From NCBI RefSeq assembly GCF_042219855.1, contig NZ_JBHJHP010000002.1:310001-374000 (forward strand): 64,000 nucleotides of DNA, given 5' to 3'. A program made the translations under genes and the position numbers. Below are positions 25,952 to 36,210 of the stretch, piece by piece. Below the pieces are notes generated by a model, which searched no databases, was not told the origin of the DNA, and saw nothing but the letters and a program-made list of their open reading frames with translations. The stretch's first letter is position 1, and the number at the start of each line of letters is the position of its first letter. Source of the stretch: JBHJHP01 sp042219855. GTDB lineage: Bacteria; Bacteroidota; Bacteroidia; Bacteroidales; UBA5342.

Positions 25952-28900
25952 TTACCAATTACTTACCTTAACAATTTCTTTAGTAATTGCCTCTTTCTCT
26001 GTTATTACTTTAACAATGTAAATACCGTCATCCAGATAATCCAGTCTAAATTCAATATTAAGTTGATCTTTAACATTCCTGAATGATTGAACTCCAACAA
26101 CATTACCACCTAAATCGTAAATATAAACATTTATAACATCTGCAAATGCCACTCTTATATTGACATTAAAATGCCCCACGAAGGGATTAGGATATATTTT
26201 TGTATTTAGTAATGTATCACTGTAGAGTGAACTTTCATCCGTTGAATTTAGCTTAACTGTTTTATTTACTGTGTGATTGATTGAGACTGTTCCATCTGAA
26301 CTCTGGATAGGTGTACCATTATCTGTTACCCGAACGATGAGATTTGAGCTGATATTTGAATTAGGATCATAACCTGGTGTGGTGTAAAGATTTCCATTAA
26401 TTGGACTAATCCAGAAATTACCACTTTCATTACCAGAAACTATTTTATAAGTTAAACTCTGACCTAAATCAGGATCAGTTGCCTTTACTGTTCCAATAAA
26501 ACCACCTGGTTCAGTATATCCAATTGTAAAAGTTTGATTCAGTATAACTGGAGCATTATTACCGGAAATTGTGTGTACGATTGATATACTTGCACTGGAT
26601 AACTTAACCGGAGTTCCATTATCTTTAACCTGAACTGTTATTACTCCACTAATATTAACAATTGAGCTGTAACTTGGTGTAGTATACAAATTTCCATTTA
26701 TAGGGCTGATCCAGAAATTACCGTCATCATTTCCAGCAATAATTTCATAAGAAAGCGATTGACCGTCGTTGGGATCACTTGCTTTAACTTTACCAATAAA
26801 TCCACCCGGCTCCAGATATCCTACAGTAAATAGTTGATCGTTAATCACAGGAGCTACATTTAGTGATATAGTATGGTTCAAAACAACTTCAGCACTTGAA
26901 CTTTTTAGCGGAGTACCGTTATCAGTAACTTCAACCAATAAAGATCCACTTAAATTTACGGAACTGTTATAATTGGAAGTGGTATATAAATTCCCGTTCT
27001 TGGGGCTTATCCAGAAATTACCAGATGCATTGCCGGATATTATTTTATATGATAAAGCTTGTCCTTCGGGATCGCTGGCCTGAACAGTTCCGATAAAACC
27101 TGTCGGCTCAACATAACCAAATGTAAATGTTTGATTGCTAATTACAGGGGCTAAATTTCCGGTTGTATGATCAATAATAACATTAGCATCTGCAGTCTTC
27201 ACGGGTGAACCATTATCTGTAACGCGGATTGTTAAAGTGCCACTTAGATTTTCTGATGTGGAATAATTTGATGTGGTATACAAGTTTCCATTAATTGGAC
27301 TAATCCAGAAATAGCCTAAGTCATTACCTGATATTATTTTATAACTTAACGTTTGCCCGGCATCCAGTTCTTCAGCAATAACTGTACCAATATAATTACC
27401 TGGCTCAATATAACTTATTGTGAAAGTCTGGTCTTCAATTAATGGTGATTGATTACCAACATTGGACTGATCAATTGTTATTACTGCTTGCGAACTTTTC
27501 ACAGGTGTTCCATTATCTGTAACCTGAACACTTAGAAGACCACTAATATTTGAATTTGGATCGTAACTGGATGTTGTATATAAATTCCCATTAACCGGAC
27601 TTATCCAAAAATTTCCATCGTCATTACCTGATAAAATTTTATATGAAAGAGACTGCCCTGCGTCCGGATCATCTGCTTTTACGGTACCGATAAATCCTGC
27701 TGGATCAACATAGCCAATATTAAATACCTGTGGCTCAATAACAGGTGATTGATTGTCTAAGGCAAAATGTTCAATTGTAATAATTGCATTTGAACTTAAT
27801 TGGGGGGTTCCATTATCCGTAACGGTTACAACTAAAGAGCCTGACAGATTAACCGATGGATTATAACTTGGTGTCGTATACAGATTTCCGCTTAACGAAC
27901 TTATCCAGAAATTTCCAGATTCGTTTCCTGAATAAATTTTGTAATTAATGCTCTGATCTGTATTAGGATCACTAGCAATCACTTTCCCAATAAAACCTCC
28001 AGCACTAATTTCACCAATACTAAATGTTTGATCAAATACAACCGGATTTAAATTTCCTGCATCGGGGTTTGATGCTGATAATTGGTGAACTATGCTAATC
28101 TCGGCTCTTGTAGATAAAGCTGGACTTCCATTGTCTGTAACCTCAACAGTTAACATCCCTGATAAATCGACATTTGAATCATAACTGGATGTAGTATATA
28201 GGTTTCCATTACTGGGACTTATCCAAAAATACCCTTTATCATTTCCAGCCACTATTTTATAAGATATGGTCTGTTGGGAATTTGGATCTGTGGCCAGTAC
28301 TTTACCTATAAAACCTCCTGGCTCAACATTACCGATTGTAAACGTTTGGTTTGCAATAGCAGGTGCAGTATTCGTTACAGAGGATATAATATCATCATGA
28401 ATAAGAATAACAGAAGAAAAAGGGGCAAGAGTTACACTTTGGCTATACCTTTGCAATTTAACATCTACAGCTCCGGAAGTAATAGGAATTGTCTTATTTT
28501 CATTTGATGCGTTGTATAATAATTCAACTTGATTAAGATCCTTTACTGAAACCGGTGTAATTTTTGAGTTTTTCTCATGTCCGGTAAATAAACTCCATTC
28601 TGCTAGGGATCTATAAGCTCCTCCACCAGCACCTGTGTTTAAAAATACCTGCGTCTCATCTGCAGGTTTACAATAATAATTATTATTAAAATAACCCCAA
28701 CCTGCGATATCATTTACAGCCGTTTCACCTTTTAAATCCTGAACCCAGTAATGTAATCCTAACTGATCAAAATCCTTTGCAAATAATATATTATTGGTAA
28801 ATGTAACATCACTTATTGGGTCCTGAACTGCACGATGACTTAATCTAATTTGTGCTAAATTATCATAAAAGGTATTATCCGAAATAATCATATTGTGCGA

Positions 28901-30385
28901 GTTAAGACATGCAATACCAGAATAACCACAATTCCAAACCGTATTATTTCTAACCTCCGCAGCACCAGATCCTCCATCAAAAAAAATCCCAGCGGCCTGA
29001 TTAGTACCTGTATTGTTCTTGCTTGCACCACTTGGCCCCATTCCAATACCATTTAATACAATATTACTTATTACTTTTCTGTTTGAATACCTGTTTTTTG
29101 GCACATCAGTATATAATCCGTGATAGGTATAAATACCTCCTCCATCGTCAAGCAGGAAGCAAAAATTGTTGATATAGTTTTTCTCAATTAATACGTTGCT
29201 TCCATTAAAAAGTATCGGAGAATAACCGGTATTTTCAATTCTGTTAAATTGCACCTTACTGTTGTCGCATAAAACTCTTATGCCAATGGACTGGACGTCC
29301 CCCATCCCAGGAAATAACCCGGTATTTGATATCGTATTATTATTAATTGTTGCGTAAGGTTCTCCTTTATCAATATCAACTGCAAAATTATTGGAGTAAT
29401 TTATAACATTATTAATAATTGAAAAGTTTCTACAACTTTGACCTCGAATTGCAGAAATTTCTGTATCTTCAATTTCGCAATTTTGAATAGTTATGTCATT
29501 GCTTACATATCCATAAAACCCATACCGGTTTGCACCTTCAAATTTAATATTTTCAAATGTGGTATAATTTTTCAAATTAGAATAGACAATATCATTTATT
29601 ATACTGGCTTTAACAGTATGACTGGATGGGAATTCATTCCCAAAATAAACATACAAATAGCTTCCGTCGTAATACCACTCACCTAACTGGTCTAATGTTC
29701 TGATATCATTTTGTATAAAATATCCAAAATCATCATGTCTGGGTTCATATGATATAACACCTCCATAATAAATATCAGTTCCGTTATGAGATATAATTGG
29801 TAATTTATCAATCGTCCACCTTGAAGAGACGATAACCAACTCTGCACCAGTCCAGTTTGGACTTGCTGACAACTCATTATCCGTTATGGATGTTTTACTA
29901 TTGTGACTTTCAAAATATAGATATTTGTCATTTGGATACCTTCCTTTGGGTTTTATCTTACCATCAAACTCTACAATTTTCAACCCGGGAACATTTCCAA
30001 TGAATGTCCTGTAAATACCGGTTGAATAATTGCTCCACGACGTTAATGTTTTATACCCTGAGAGTACAGGCAATTTTCCTGAACCATATGCTCCATATAT
30101 AATCCGACTACCAGACGTCCCTGAAGCACTAAGCTTAAGGCTTCCTGTAAAAATATCCCCCCGATTAAACAATACCTTATCTCCTGGATTTAGACCAACA
30201 GAATTAACCTTTGAAATGGTCCTCCAGGCACTTGTTTCTGATAAACCACTGGCACCATCATTACCATTTTCACTTACATAATAAGTTGTTGAATAAAGAT
30301 TAAAAAATAGAAAAACGAAAGCTGAAACTATAAAACTCCTCTTTAAATAATATTTTTTTGAGGTTTTGACTGTAAACTCGTGCAT
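25952..30385 (-). CDS. Secreted right-handed beta-helix protein with cadherin-like repeats and T9SS sorting domain
   Basis: About 1,477 residues from the preferred start at 30385. An in-frame start at 30454 adds 23 residues before the signal peptide. The order is a signal peptide (KRSFIVSAFVFLFFNLYS), a beta-solenoid N-cap beginning TYYVSENGNDGASG, and a right-handed parallel beta-helix to about residue 560. Seven cadherin-like repeats of about 100 residues follow, coded at roughly 26270-28375, each with FIGxV, NFWISPxNGNLYTT and VTDNGxP. A type A T9SS tail (KIYPNPFVGHF to the end) closes the protein. It should be exported by the type IX system to the cell surface. The beta-helix suggests glycan binding or lyase activity, but no catalytic residues were identified. 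Confidence 0.85.
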   Translation of the reverse strand: MHEFTVKTSKKYYLKRSFIVSAFVFLFFNLYSTTYYVSENGNDGASGLSETSAWRTISKVNSVGLNPGDKVLFNRGDIFTGSLKLSASGTSGSRIIYGAYGSGKLPVLSGYKTLTSWSNYSTGIYRTFIGNVPGLKIVEFDGKIKPKGRYPNDKYLYFESHNSKTSITDNELSASPNWTGAELVIVSSRWTIDKLPIISHNGTDIYYGGVISYEPRHDDFGYFIQNDIRTLDQLGEWYYDGSYLYVYFGNEFPSSHTVKASIINDIVYSNLKNYTTFENIKFEGANRYGFYGYVSNDITIQNCEIEDTEISAIRGQSCRNFSIINNVINYSNNFAVDIDKGEPYATINNNTISNTGLFPGMGDVQSIGIRVLCDNSKVQFNRIENTGYSPILFNGSNVLIEKNYINNFCFLLDDGGGIYTYHGLYTDVPKNRYSNRKVISNIVLNGIGMGPSGASKNNTGTNQAAGIFFDGGSGAAEVRNNTVWNCGYSGIACLNSHNMIISDNTFYDNLAQIRLSHRAVQDPISDVTFTNNILFAKDFDQLGLHYWVQDLKGETAVNDIAGWGYFNNNYYCKPADETQVFLNTGAGGGAYRSLAEWSLFTGHEKNSKITPVSVKDLNQVELLYNASNENKTIPITSGAVDVKLQRYSQSVTLAPFSSVILIHDDIISSVTNTAPAIANQTFTIGNVEPGGFIGKVLATDPNSQQTISYKIVAGNDKGYFWISPSNGNLYTTSSYDSNVDLSGMLTVEVTDNGSPALSTRAEISIVHQLSASNPDAGNLNPVVFDQTFSIGEISAGGFIGKVIASDPNTDQSINYKIYSGNESGNFWISSLSGNLYTTPSYNPSVNLSGSLVVTVTDNGTPQLSSNAIITIEHFALDNQSPVIEPQVFNIGYVDPAGFIGTVKADDPDAGQSLSYKILSGNDDGNFWISPVNGNLYTTSSYDPNSNISGLLSVQVTDNGTPVKSSQAVITIDQSNVGNQSPLIEDQTFTISYIEPGNYIGTVIAEELDAGQTLSYKIISGNDLGYFWISPINGNLYTTSNYSTSENLSGTLTIRVTDNGSPVKTADANVIIDHTTGNLAPVISNQTFTFGYVEPTGFIGTVQASDPEGQALSYKIISGNASGNFWISPKNGNLYTTSNYNSSVNLSGSLLVEVTDNGTPLKSSSAEVVLNHTISLNVAPVINDQLFTVGYLEPGGFIGKVKASDPNDGQSLSYEIIAGNDDGNFWISPINGNLYTTPSYSSIVNISGVITVQVKDNGTPVKLSSASISIVHTISGNNAPVILNQTFTIGYTEPGGFIGTVKATDPDLGQSLTYKIVSGNESGNFWISPINGNLYTTPGYDPNSNISSNLIVRVTDNGTPIQSSDGTVSINHTVNKTVKLNSTDESSLYSDTLLNTKIYPNPFVGHFNVNIRVAFADVINVYIYDLGGNVVGVQSFRNVKDQLNIEFRLDYLDDGIYIVKVITEKEAITKEIVKVSNW

Positions 30386-30581
30386 AAATGTTAATTGTCT
30401 AAATAAAATGATAACTTCAATTCTAAAAACACTCTTAGAAGATATTAACTTCAAATTAATTGGGGAAAGCTAAATTCATAACTTCACCACAGTGACAATT
30501 AATTATATAAATACCCGTAATAGTTCACCTGGAAAAATACATTTTTTACACTTTTTAAGATGAACAGCTAATATGTTAAAA

Positions 30582-33050
30582 TCAATAATAGGTTAAAGTG
30601 GTAATTTGGGAAACTCGTATTTCATATCCTTCTCCTGGATGTAGAGTTTTTATCGAATTATTAAATTCTGAATTGTTTATTTTTTCAATTGCTCTTCCAT
30701 ACTGATCCTTAAACTTAATTAATGTATTGTTATTCAAATACTTACCCACAATCTCATTGACATCTTTACTGTAATAATATGGAAATGGTAAAATATTCCA
30801 ACCTTCATTCAGATTAATTGTCATTGGATAATTTGGTTGTGATCCTGTTAACATAAGACTACAGTTATCTTTAACATTTACTTTCACTGAAAGAATACCC
30901 TTACCTGGATCTATGTTATTTTTCCATCCCTCATTTGGAACAAATTCGAGCGTATTACCGTTTTGATCCTGAACCTGAATCAAAAGATCATTCTCAATTA
31001 ACGGTAAAAACACTTCGAAGATATTACTATTTGCAGGAATCAGATATGATGAAATTATATTCCAGCCCTTTTTTAGATCAATTACTTGTTTTAAAGTATC
31101 AGATTCTGACTTAAATAAGAATACAGACGAGAACGGCATTAAGAGTATATTCTTATCAAATATTCTTTTTTTTGAATCGATCATTTGTACGTAGGGTAGT
31201 GGAAAATTCTCACTTATATTTTGAGTATTATAGACGAAGTAATACGCTAATGGCTCTTTAACTGGTAAACTCGCAATTGACTGTTTTTCATCGCTAATTA
31301 AATTGCTCCATTCCTTTATGTTGTAATCAACTGCATGTCCCCAACCATTTAATGAAACTGTAAATTTGGGATTATTATCCTTTAATGAATAGTAAATGTT
31401 ATTATCAAAACTCCCGATGCTATTAAAAACATCTTCAACGGTTACATAAAAAACCGATCTTTGCATTGTATTATAAGATATTAGACAATTATTCTTAAAA
31501 ATCACATTTCTTATCGGCATAGTTGGAACTCTACTTCCATGGTTTATATATAATTGATATTTATTATTTAGTAAAAGATTATTCTCAACTGTTATATTCT
31601 GATTGTTATGTAAATACAATCCACCATATGAACAATTGTATACAGTATTGTTTAATACCTTAGTATAGTCCGTTGCATCATCCAGATATATTCCAAATGC
31701 TGCACTTTCTCTATCTTTTGTACCATCTGAGGCACCTATACCGTTTAATACTATATTTCCATCTATAAGAAAATCATCATTATCATCGGCCTGTGATCCA
31801 GAATATGTATAAATCCCTGCACCATCATCCAATACAGTGCAAAATGTATCGATATAATTTTTTATTATCTTTATATTATCGCCTATAAATGATATCGGAT
31901 TAAATCCTGTATTAATAATTGTATTTCCCTTAATTACAAGTCCATCTGTTTGCCATGTTGCAATAGCACCATATTTACCATCTTCCTTTTTCATCCCTGG
32001 AATCATACCACTGTTATTTATATAGTTATTCTCAAGTACCGCATTACTAAATTCATCGTACAGAATTATTGGACATGTATTAGTATTAGAAATTGTACAG
32101 TTTTTCACAACCAACCTATCAGATGATGCCCCCCAGTTAGAACCTCCATAAACGACATAATTTCCAGAAAAGTTTACATCACAATCTTTTATGCTAATAT
32201 TATTTGAACTGTTTATTGTAAATACCTGTTCGTTGTATCCAACTATATTCAGATTTAAAAATTCTACAAACTTCTTGTACCTTAATAATGCGAATGTATC
32301 AGTTTTACTGACCTGAACGTTGTATTTATCCGGATCAGATCCACCTGTATAAATATAGAACTCGCCGTTTTTTATATACCATTCTCCAATTTCGTCTAGA
32401 GTTTGCAAGTCGTCTGTAATAAAATAGCCATTTGTAGTTGCAAAAGAATAATCAACTGCATCGAAGTTAATTGTATTGTTCGAATGACTATTTATTTTTC
32501 TATTCTCAAGTGTAAATCTTGAGGTTTTTAAAACTACAGTAGCTCCAGTCCAGTCTGTGCTACCCGTAAGCTTAGAATCAGTTAATGATGTCTTTGTTGC
32601 ACTTTCGAAAATCCAATACGAATCATTTGGATGTCTTCCTTTTCTTTGGTTTATACCATCTATTGAAACTACATTAAGAGTGTTTTTTGCCTTAGTATAT
32701 GCTTTAAAAATACCATTACCTAAACTTTCCCATGAATTTAATCGTTCAAATCCATTGAACTTAGGTTTCGCTCCATATCCATAGGATGAAAATACTATAG
32801 GATGTTGCTCAGTACCGCTATTGGGAATAATTATTGTTCCAGAGAATTCATCACCACACCTAAAAAGGATAGAATCTCCAGGATAAAACTTTGAACTATT
32901 AATTTTATCCAATGATTTCCATGGTTTTTGAACTGATGTACCCACATTAGTATCATGCCCCATATTACTCAAATAGTAATTTGTACCATGTACATTATCG
33001 CAAAGTACAAATAATAAAATTCCCAATATATAATAACAAATATTTTTCAT
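30582..33050 (-). CDS. Secreted right-handed beta-helix protein with duplicated C-terminal module
   Basis: An 822-residue paralogue of the downstream beta-helix protein. A signal peptide (MKNICYYILGILLFVLCDNVHG) is followed by the same N-cap layout (TNYYLSNMGHDTNVGTSVQ, KGRHPNDSYW) and beta-helix repeats. The C-terminus differs: two copies of a module with LxxGWNI at its start, a VQDQNGN/FKDQYGR centre and PGxGYEI-like end, at about residues 655-740 and 745-822. No YPNP-type T9SS tail is visible, so its export or anchoring route is uncertain. The function is probably polysaccharide-related, by context only. Confidence 0.8.
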   Translation of the reverse strand: MKNICYYILGILLFVLCDNVHGTNYYLSNMGHDTNVGTSVQKPWKSLDKINSSKFYPGDSILFRCGDEFSGTIIIPNSGTEQHPIVFSSYGYGAKPKFNGFERLNSWESLGNGIFKAYTKAKNTLNVVSIDGINQRKGRHPNDSYWIFESATKTSLTDSKLTGSTDWTGATVVLKTSRFTLENRKINSHSNNTINFDAVDYSFATTNGYFITDDLQTLDEIGEWYIKNGEFYIYTGGSDPDKYNVQVSKTDTFALLRYKKFVEFLNLNIVGYNEQVFTINSSNNISIKDCDVNFSGNYVVYGGSNWGASSDRLVVKNCTISNTNTCPIILYDEFSNAVLENNYINNSGMIPGMKKEDGKYGAIATWQTDGLVIKGNTIINTGFNPISFIGDNIKIIKNYIDTFCTVLDDGAGIYTYSGSQADDNDDFLIDGNIVLNGIGASDGTKDRESAAFGIYLDDATDYTKVLNNTVYNCSYGGLYLHNNQNITVENNLLLNNKYQLYINHGSRVPTMPIRNVIFKNNCLISYNTMQRSVFYVTVEDVFNSIGSFDNNIYYSLKDNNPKFTVSLNGWGHAVDYNIKEWSNLISDEKQSIASLPVKEPLAYYFVYNTQNISENFPLPYVQMIDSKKRIFDKNILLMPFSSVFLFKSESDTLKQVIDLKKGWNIISSYLIPANSNIFEVFLPLIENDLLIQVQDQNGNTLEFVPNEGWKNNIDPGKGILSVKVNVKDNCSLMLTGSQPNYPMTINLNEGWNILPFPYYYSKDVNEIVGKYLNNNTLIKFKDQYGRAIEKINNSEFNNSIKTLHPGEGYEIRVSQITTLTYY

Positions 33051-33076
33051 TCCTCTAGCATTTACATTAACACCAA

Positions 33077-33108
33077 CAAATATATGTTAAGTTTTCGTTA
33101 ATTACAAG
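33077..33108 (-). promoter_or_regulatory. Candidate promoter for the 822-residue beta-helix gene
   Basis: On the minus strand TATATTTG (33084-33077) fits the Bacteroidota -7 element TAnnTTTG. CTTG at 33108-33105 is a one-mismatch -33 element at 20 bp spacing. The start codon is about 26 bp downstream of the -7 element. Confidence 0.4.
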
Positions 33109-33153
33109 TAAAACATATTTTTTAACATGTTGCTTATACAATGTTCCTTGATA

Positions 33154-33186
33154 TTTGTTTTATTTAACTTTTTGCCATTATTTTTG
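33154..33186 (+). promoter_or_regulatory. Candidate promoter for the DUF2490-CotH pair
   Basis: TTTG at 33154-33157 and TATTTTTG at 33179-33186 match the -33/-7 consensus with 21 bp spacing. The leader to the TTG start at 33357 would be about 165 nt, with the palindrome TATAACGTTATA at its beginning. Confidence 0.45.
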
Positions 33187-33356
33187 TTATAACGTTATAT
33201 GTTATCTTAGAAAGATATTTAATTAACGCTATCGTATTATTTAAATTATTTATTGCAATTGTAAATACTACTTTTAAGGTAACATAGGGCATAGAGACAC
33301 TAATACAATAGAGGAGAATTGTTGTTCTAATTAAATCAACAAAAACAAAATGCAAA

Positions 33357-34055
33357 TTGACAAGAAAAACTATAATTATTACTTTAGGACTAATTATCGG
33401 TCTAATAAATACGCAAGCGTCTTACAGTCAGATACAACATTTGCCTGAAGTTTGGTCTTCCTTCAAAGTAGATACAAGAATATGGGAGGATTGGGGAATC
33501 TCATATAATCTCGAATACAGAGCTCATCTGAATCAAATGAATGTTAAAGACATTCTATTTGATATAGAAGCTTATGATGACTTAAATAAGTATTTCAAAA
33601 TAGAATATGCTCATAGATTTTTAAGTTATGGAATATTTGGGACATATAATGGATCATCAACCCTGTTTCAACGTGACGCTTTGGCCCTTACTTTTAAGGA
33701 AGAAAAAAAAAGATTCGAATTCAGTTTCCGCACCAGGTTTCAAACAGGTTACTATCAGTTTACGAAGTTTTCTGGAAGTCTTTTCAGTGAATTAACACAT
33801 AGGAATCGAATGGAAGCTGAGTATAATTTTAAAAAAACACCGCACAAAGGATATATTTCACTTGAAAACTTTGTGAAGATCAAACAAAAGGAATATGAAT
33901 TTGAAAAATGGAGGTTTAAACTAGGTGATAAGTACAAAATCAATGACTCGGTAAGTGCAGATTTTAGTTACTTTATTGAAAGACCTTTTAACATTAAAAA
34001 TGCAATAATATATCATGTCTTCAATATTCAGCTTAAAGTTAAATTTGACACATAA
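33357..34055 (+). CDS. DUF2490 family outer-membrane protein
   Basis: About 232 residues: a signal peptide (TIIITLGLIIGLINTQASYS) and then alternating-residue beta strands with LPEVWSSFKVDTRIW near the N-terminus, the pattern of DUF2490 beta-barrel proteins. The only start that keeps the signal peptide in frame is TTG at 33357; the first in-frame ATG is at codon 61. An ATG at 33350 is out of frame by one, so a start-region indel is also possible. DUF2490 genes often accompany CotH or VTC-type genes in Bacteroidota. Here the CotH gene begins 41 bp before this stop. Confidence 0.72.
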   Translation: MTRKTIIITLGLIIGLINTQASYSQIQHLPEVWSSFKVDTRIWEDWGISYNLEYRAHLNQMNVKDILFDIEAYDDLNKYFKIEYAHRFLSYGIFGTYNGSSTLFQRDALALTFKEEKKRFEFSFRTRFQTGYYQFTKFSGSLFSELTHRNRMEAEYNFKKTPHKGYISLENFVKIKQKEYEFEKWRFKLGDKYKINDSVSADFSYFIERPFNIKNAIIYHVFNIQLKVKFDT

Positions 34056-36210
34056 CATAATTAAACTAGCATTTTTTATAGTTATGCAGGCTTTCCTGAT
34101 CCCTACATTTTCCCAGAGCCATTGGGAAATGATTATTGATGCAAATGGCACATGGAAATACTACGTTGCAACAGAAACCAACTTACCCGATAAAGACTGG
34201 TACAATTATGATTACAATGATACATCCTGGGAAGTGGGGTATGGAGGTATTGGATTTGGTGATGGTGACGATTCAACAATAATTCCTCAATGCCATTCTC
34301 TTTATCTACGTAAAGATTTTTTTGTGTCAAATAAAAATAACATTAAAAAGTTATTCCTTGATATTGACTATGATGATGCATTTGTTTTTTATCTGAATGG
34401 TAAAGAAATATCACGATCTTCTAATTTAAAAGATTCAATCCCAAATTACAATACTCCTTTAGAAAACGATCACGAAGCAAATATGTATATGGGATACCTC
34501 CCAGAAAGACATAAGTTTGATGATTTAGTACTTTATGATGGTAAAAATACAATCGCTGTTCAAATTCTAAACTCCAGTCAGTCTTCCAGTGATCTGACTT
34601 CTATCATATATTTACATGGAGAAATTATAAGTGATAATATCATCTATTCCGGTTGTGCAGATTGGTTTACAACACCAATACCTTTTACTTATTCTAATCT
34701 ACCAATATTTTTAATTAATACTCATAACAATGTAATAACCAACGAACCTAAGGTTTATGCTACCTTAAGAGTTATTAATTACAGTAATGAGATAAATAAT
34801 ATTGATTCGTCACCAAATGAATATTCAGGGTCGATCGGAATTGAATATCGGGGATCGAGCTCAATGCTATACGATAAAAAGAATTATTCCATTGAAACAA
34901 GAGATGAACATGGGAATAACTTAAACGTAAGTCTTCTAGGACTACCCGAAGAAAATGACTGGGTACTACACGGTCCCTATGCTGATAAATCCTTAATTCG
35001 TAATGCACTAGCATACTACCTTGGAAATTTAACGGACAGATGGAATCCACATACAAAATTTATCGAACTGGTTATTAATGAGAATTATATGGGAGTCTAT
35101 TTACTTACCGAAAAGATTAAAATCAGTAACAACAGACTTAATCTACACTCACTAAATAATTATGATGTTTTACCGCAGGATATTAGTGGTGGTTTTTTGC
35201 TTAAAATTGACAGAGGTGACTATTTCTGGAACTCCCCGTTTGTTTCAAATCCGGCCGATACGAATAAAATAAAAATAAACTTTGTTGAACCGGATAAAAA
35301 ATCAATAAATAAAAATCAGATAAACTATATTAAAAAGTATGTGACTGATTTTGAATCATCTTTATATAAATCAGTAAACGGATCCGGAGATTATAAAAAA
35401 TACATTGATGTTCTATCGTTTGTTGACTTTTTTATTGTAAATGAACTTTGTAAAAACGTTGATGCATACAGACTTAGTTCATATATGTATAAAGATAAAA
35501 ACAAAAAACTTGTAATGGGTCCACTATGGGACTTCAACTTTTCATTGGGTAATGCAAATTTTAATACAGGAGAAAGTGCAGAAGGCTGGATTTATAACTC
35601 AGTCTCAAAAAAAGAAATAAATCAGGTTCCATTTTGGTGGGATAAATTCAGACAGGATCCTTACTTCAATAAATTACTTAAAAGAAGGTGGTCAGAGCTT
35701 AGAAAATCAGAATTTGCAATAAATAATATTTATAATTACATAGATTCATTGGTTAATATTTTGCAAGAACCCGCCAGACGTAACTTTAGTCACTTTGACG
35801 TTATTAATAGAAATATTTGGCCAAATTATTATATTGGTAAAAACTATAACGATGAAATAGAGTATCTAAAAACATGGCTCGCAGATAGAATTCATTGGAT
35901 TGATGGTGAATTGAATAAAATAGAAGATTTGGATACACTTGATATTAAAGATTATAAACTTTTTGTATATCCAAACCCGACTAATAAAGGAGTCATTTAT
36001 GTCGATATTTCAGTTTACACGGAACGTGATTTAAAATTTAAGTTGTTTAACAGTGAAGGTCAATTGGTATATACAGAAAAACAAGTATTTAAGCAGGGAA
36101 ACACAATTCACATAATTCCAGGTGAAACCAGACTAAATAAAGGAGTTTATGTATTAACTATTGAAGTTGATAAAATTGATAAAATTTTCAAAACAATAAT
36201 AATCTACTAG
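34015..36210 (+). CDS. Secreted CotH-kinase family protein with T9SS sorting domain
   Basis: A 731-residue protein. The N-terminal hydrophobic signal (LAFFIVMQAFLIPTFS) ends before QSHWE. A beta-sandwich-like segment (residues 40-200, WYNYDYNDTSWEVGYGGIGF, NTIAVQIL) resembles carbohydrate-binding domains. The CotH domain follows with EYRGSSSMLYDKKNY, GPYADKSLIRNALAY, GVYLLTEKIKI, GGFLLKIDRGD, and MGPLWDFNFSLGN, the metal-site region. A YPNPTNKG-type T9SS tail ends the protein. CotH in Bacillus phosphorylates spore-coat proteins; an exported T9SS version may modify surface proteins or glycans. It overlaps the DUF2490 gene by 41 bp. Confidence 0.88.
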   Translation: MSSIFSLKLNLTHNIIKLAFFIVMQAFLIPTFSQSHWEMIIDANGTWKYYVATETNLPDKDWYNYDYNDTSWEVGYGGIGFGDGDDSTIIPQCHSLYLRKDFFVSNKNNIKKLFLDIDYDDAFVFYLNGKEISRSSNLKDSIPNYNTPLENDHEANMYMGYLPERHKFDDLVLYDGKNTIAVQILNSSQSSSDLTSIIYLHGEIISDNIIYSGCADWFTTPIPFTYSNLPIFLINTHNNVITNEPKVYATLRVINYSNEINNIDSSPNEYSGSIGIEYRGSSSMLYDKKNYSIETRDEHGNNLNVSLLGLPEENDWVLHGPYADKSLIRNALAYYLGNLTDRWNPHTKFIELVINENYMGVYLLTEKIKISNNRLNLHSLNNYDVLPQDISGGFLLKIDRGDYFWNSPFVSNPADTNKIKINFVEPDKKSINKNQINYIKKYVTDFESSLYKSVNGSGDYKKYIDVLSFVDFFIVNELCKNVDAYRLSSYMYKDKNKKLVMGPLWDFNFSLGNANFNTGESAEGWIYNSVSKKEINQVPFWWDKFRQDPYFNKLLKRRWSELRKSEFAINNIYNYIDSLVNILQEPARRNFSHFDVINRNIWPNYYIGKNYNDEIEYLKTWLADRIHWIDGELNKIEDLDTLDIKDYKLFVYPNPTNKGVIYVDISVYTERDLKFKLFNSEGQLVYTEKQVFKQGNTIHIIPGETRLNKGVYVLTIEVDKIDKIFKTIIIY

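Larger units (their letters stand above)
33051..33356. other. 306-bp divergent intergenic region
   Basis: AT-rich spacer between the minus-strand beta-helix gene and the plus-strand DUF2490 gene. It holds a candidate promoter on each strand, listed separately, and the perfect 12-bp palindrome TATAACGTTATA at 33188-33199 just after the plus-strand -7 element, which could be an operator. No credible gene is seen. Confidence 0.5.

Noticed and set aside
26270..28375. CRISPR-like periodic DNA
   Set aside because: The period is about 300 bp and in frame; it encodes cadherin-like protein repeats.
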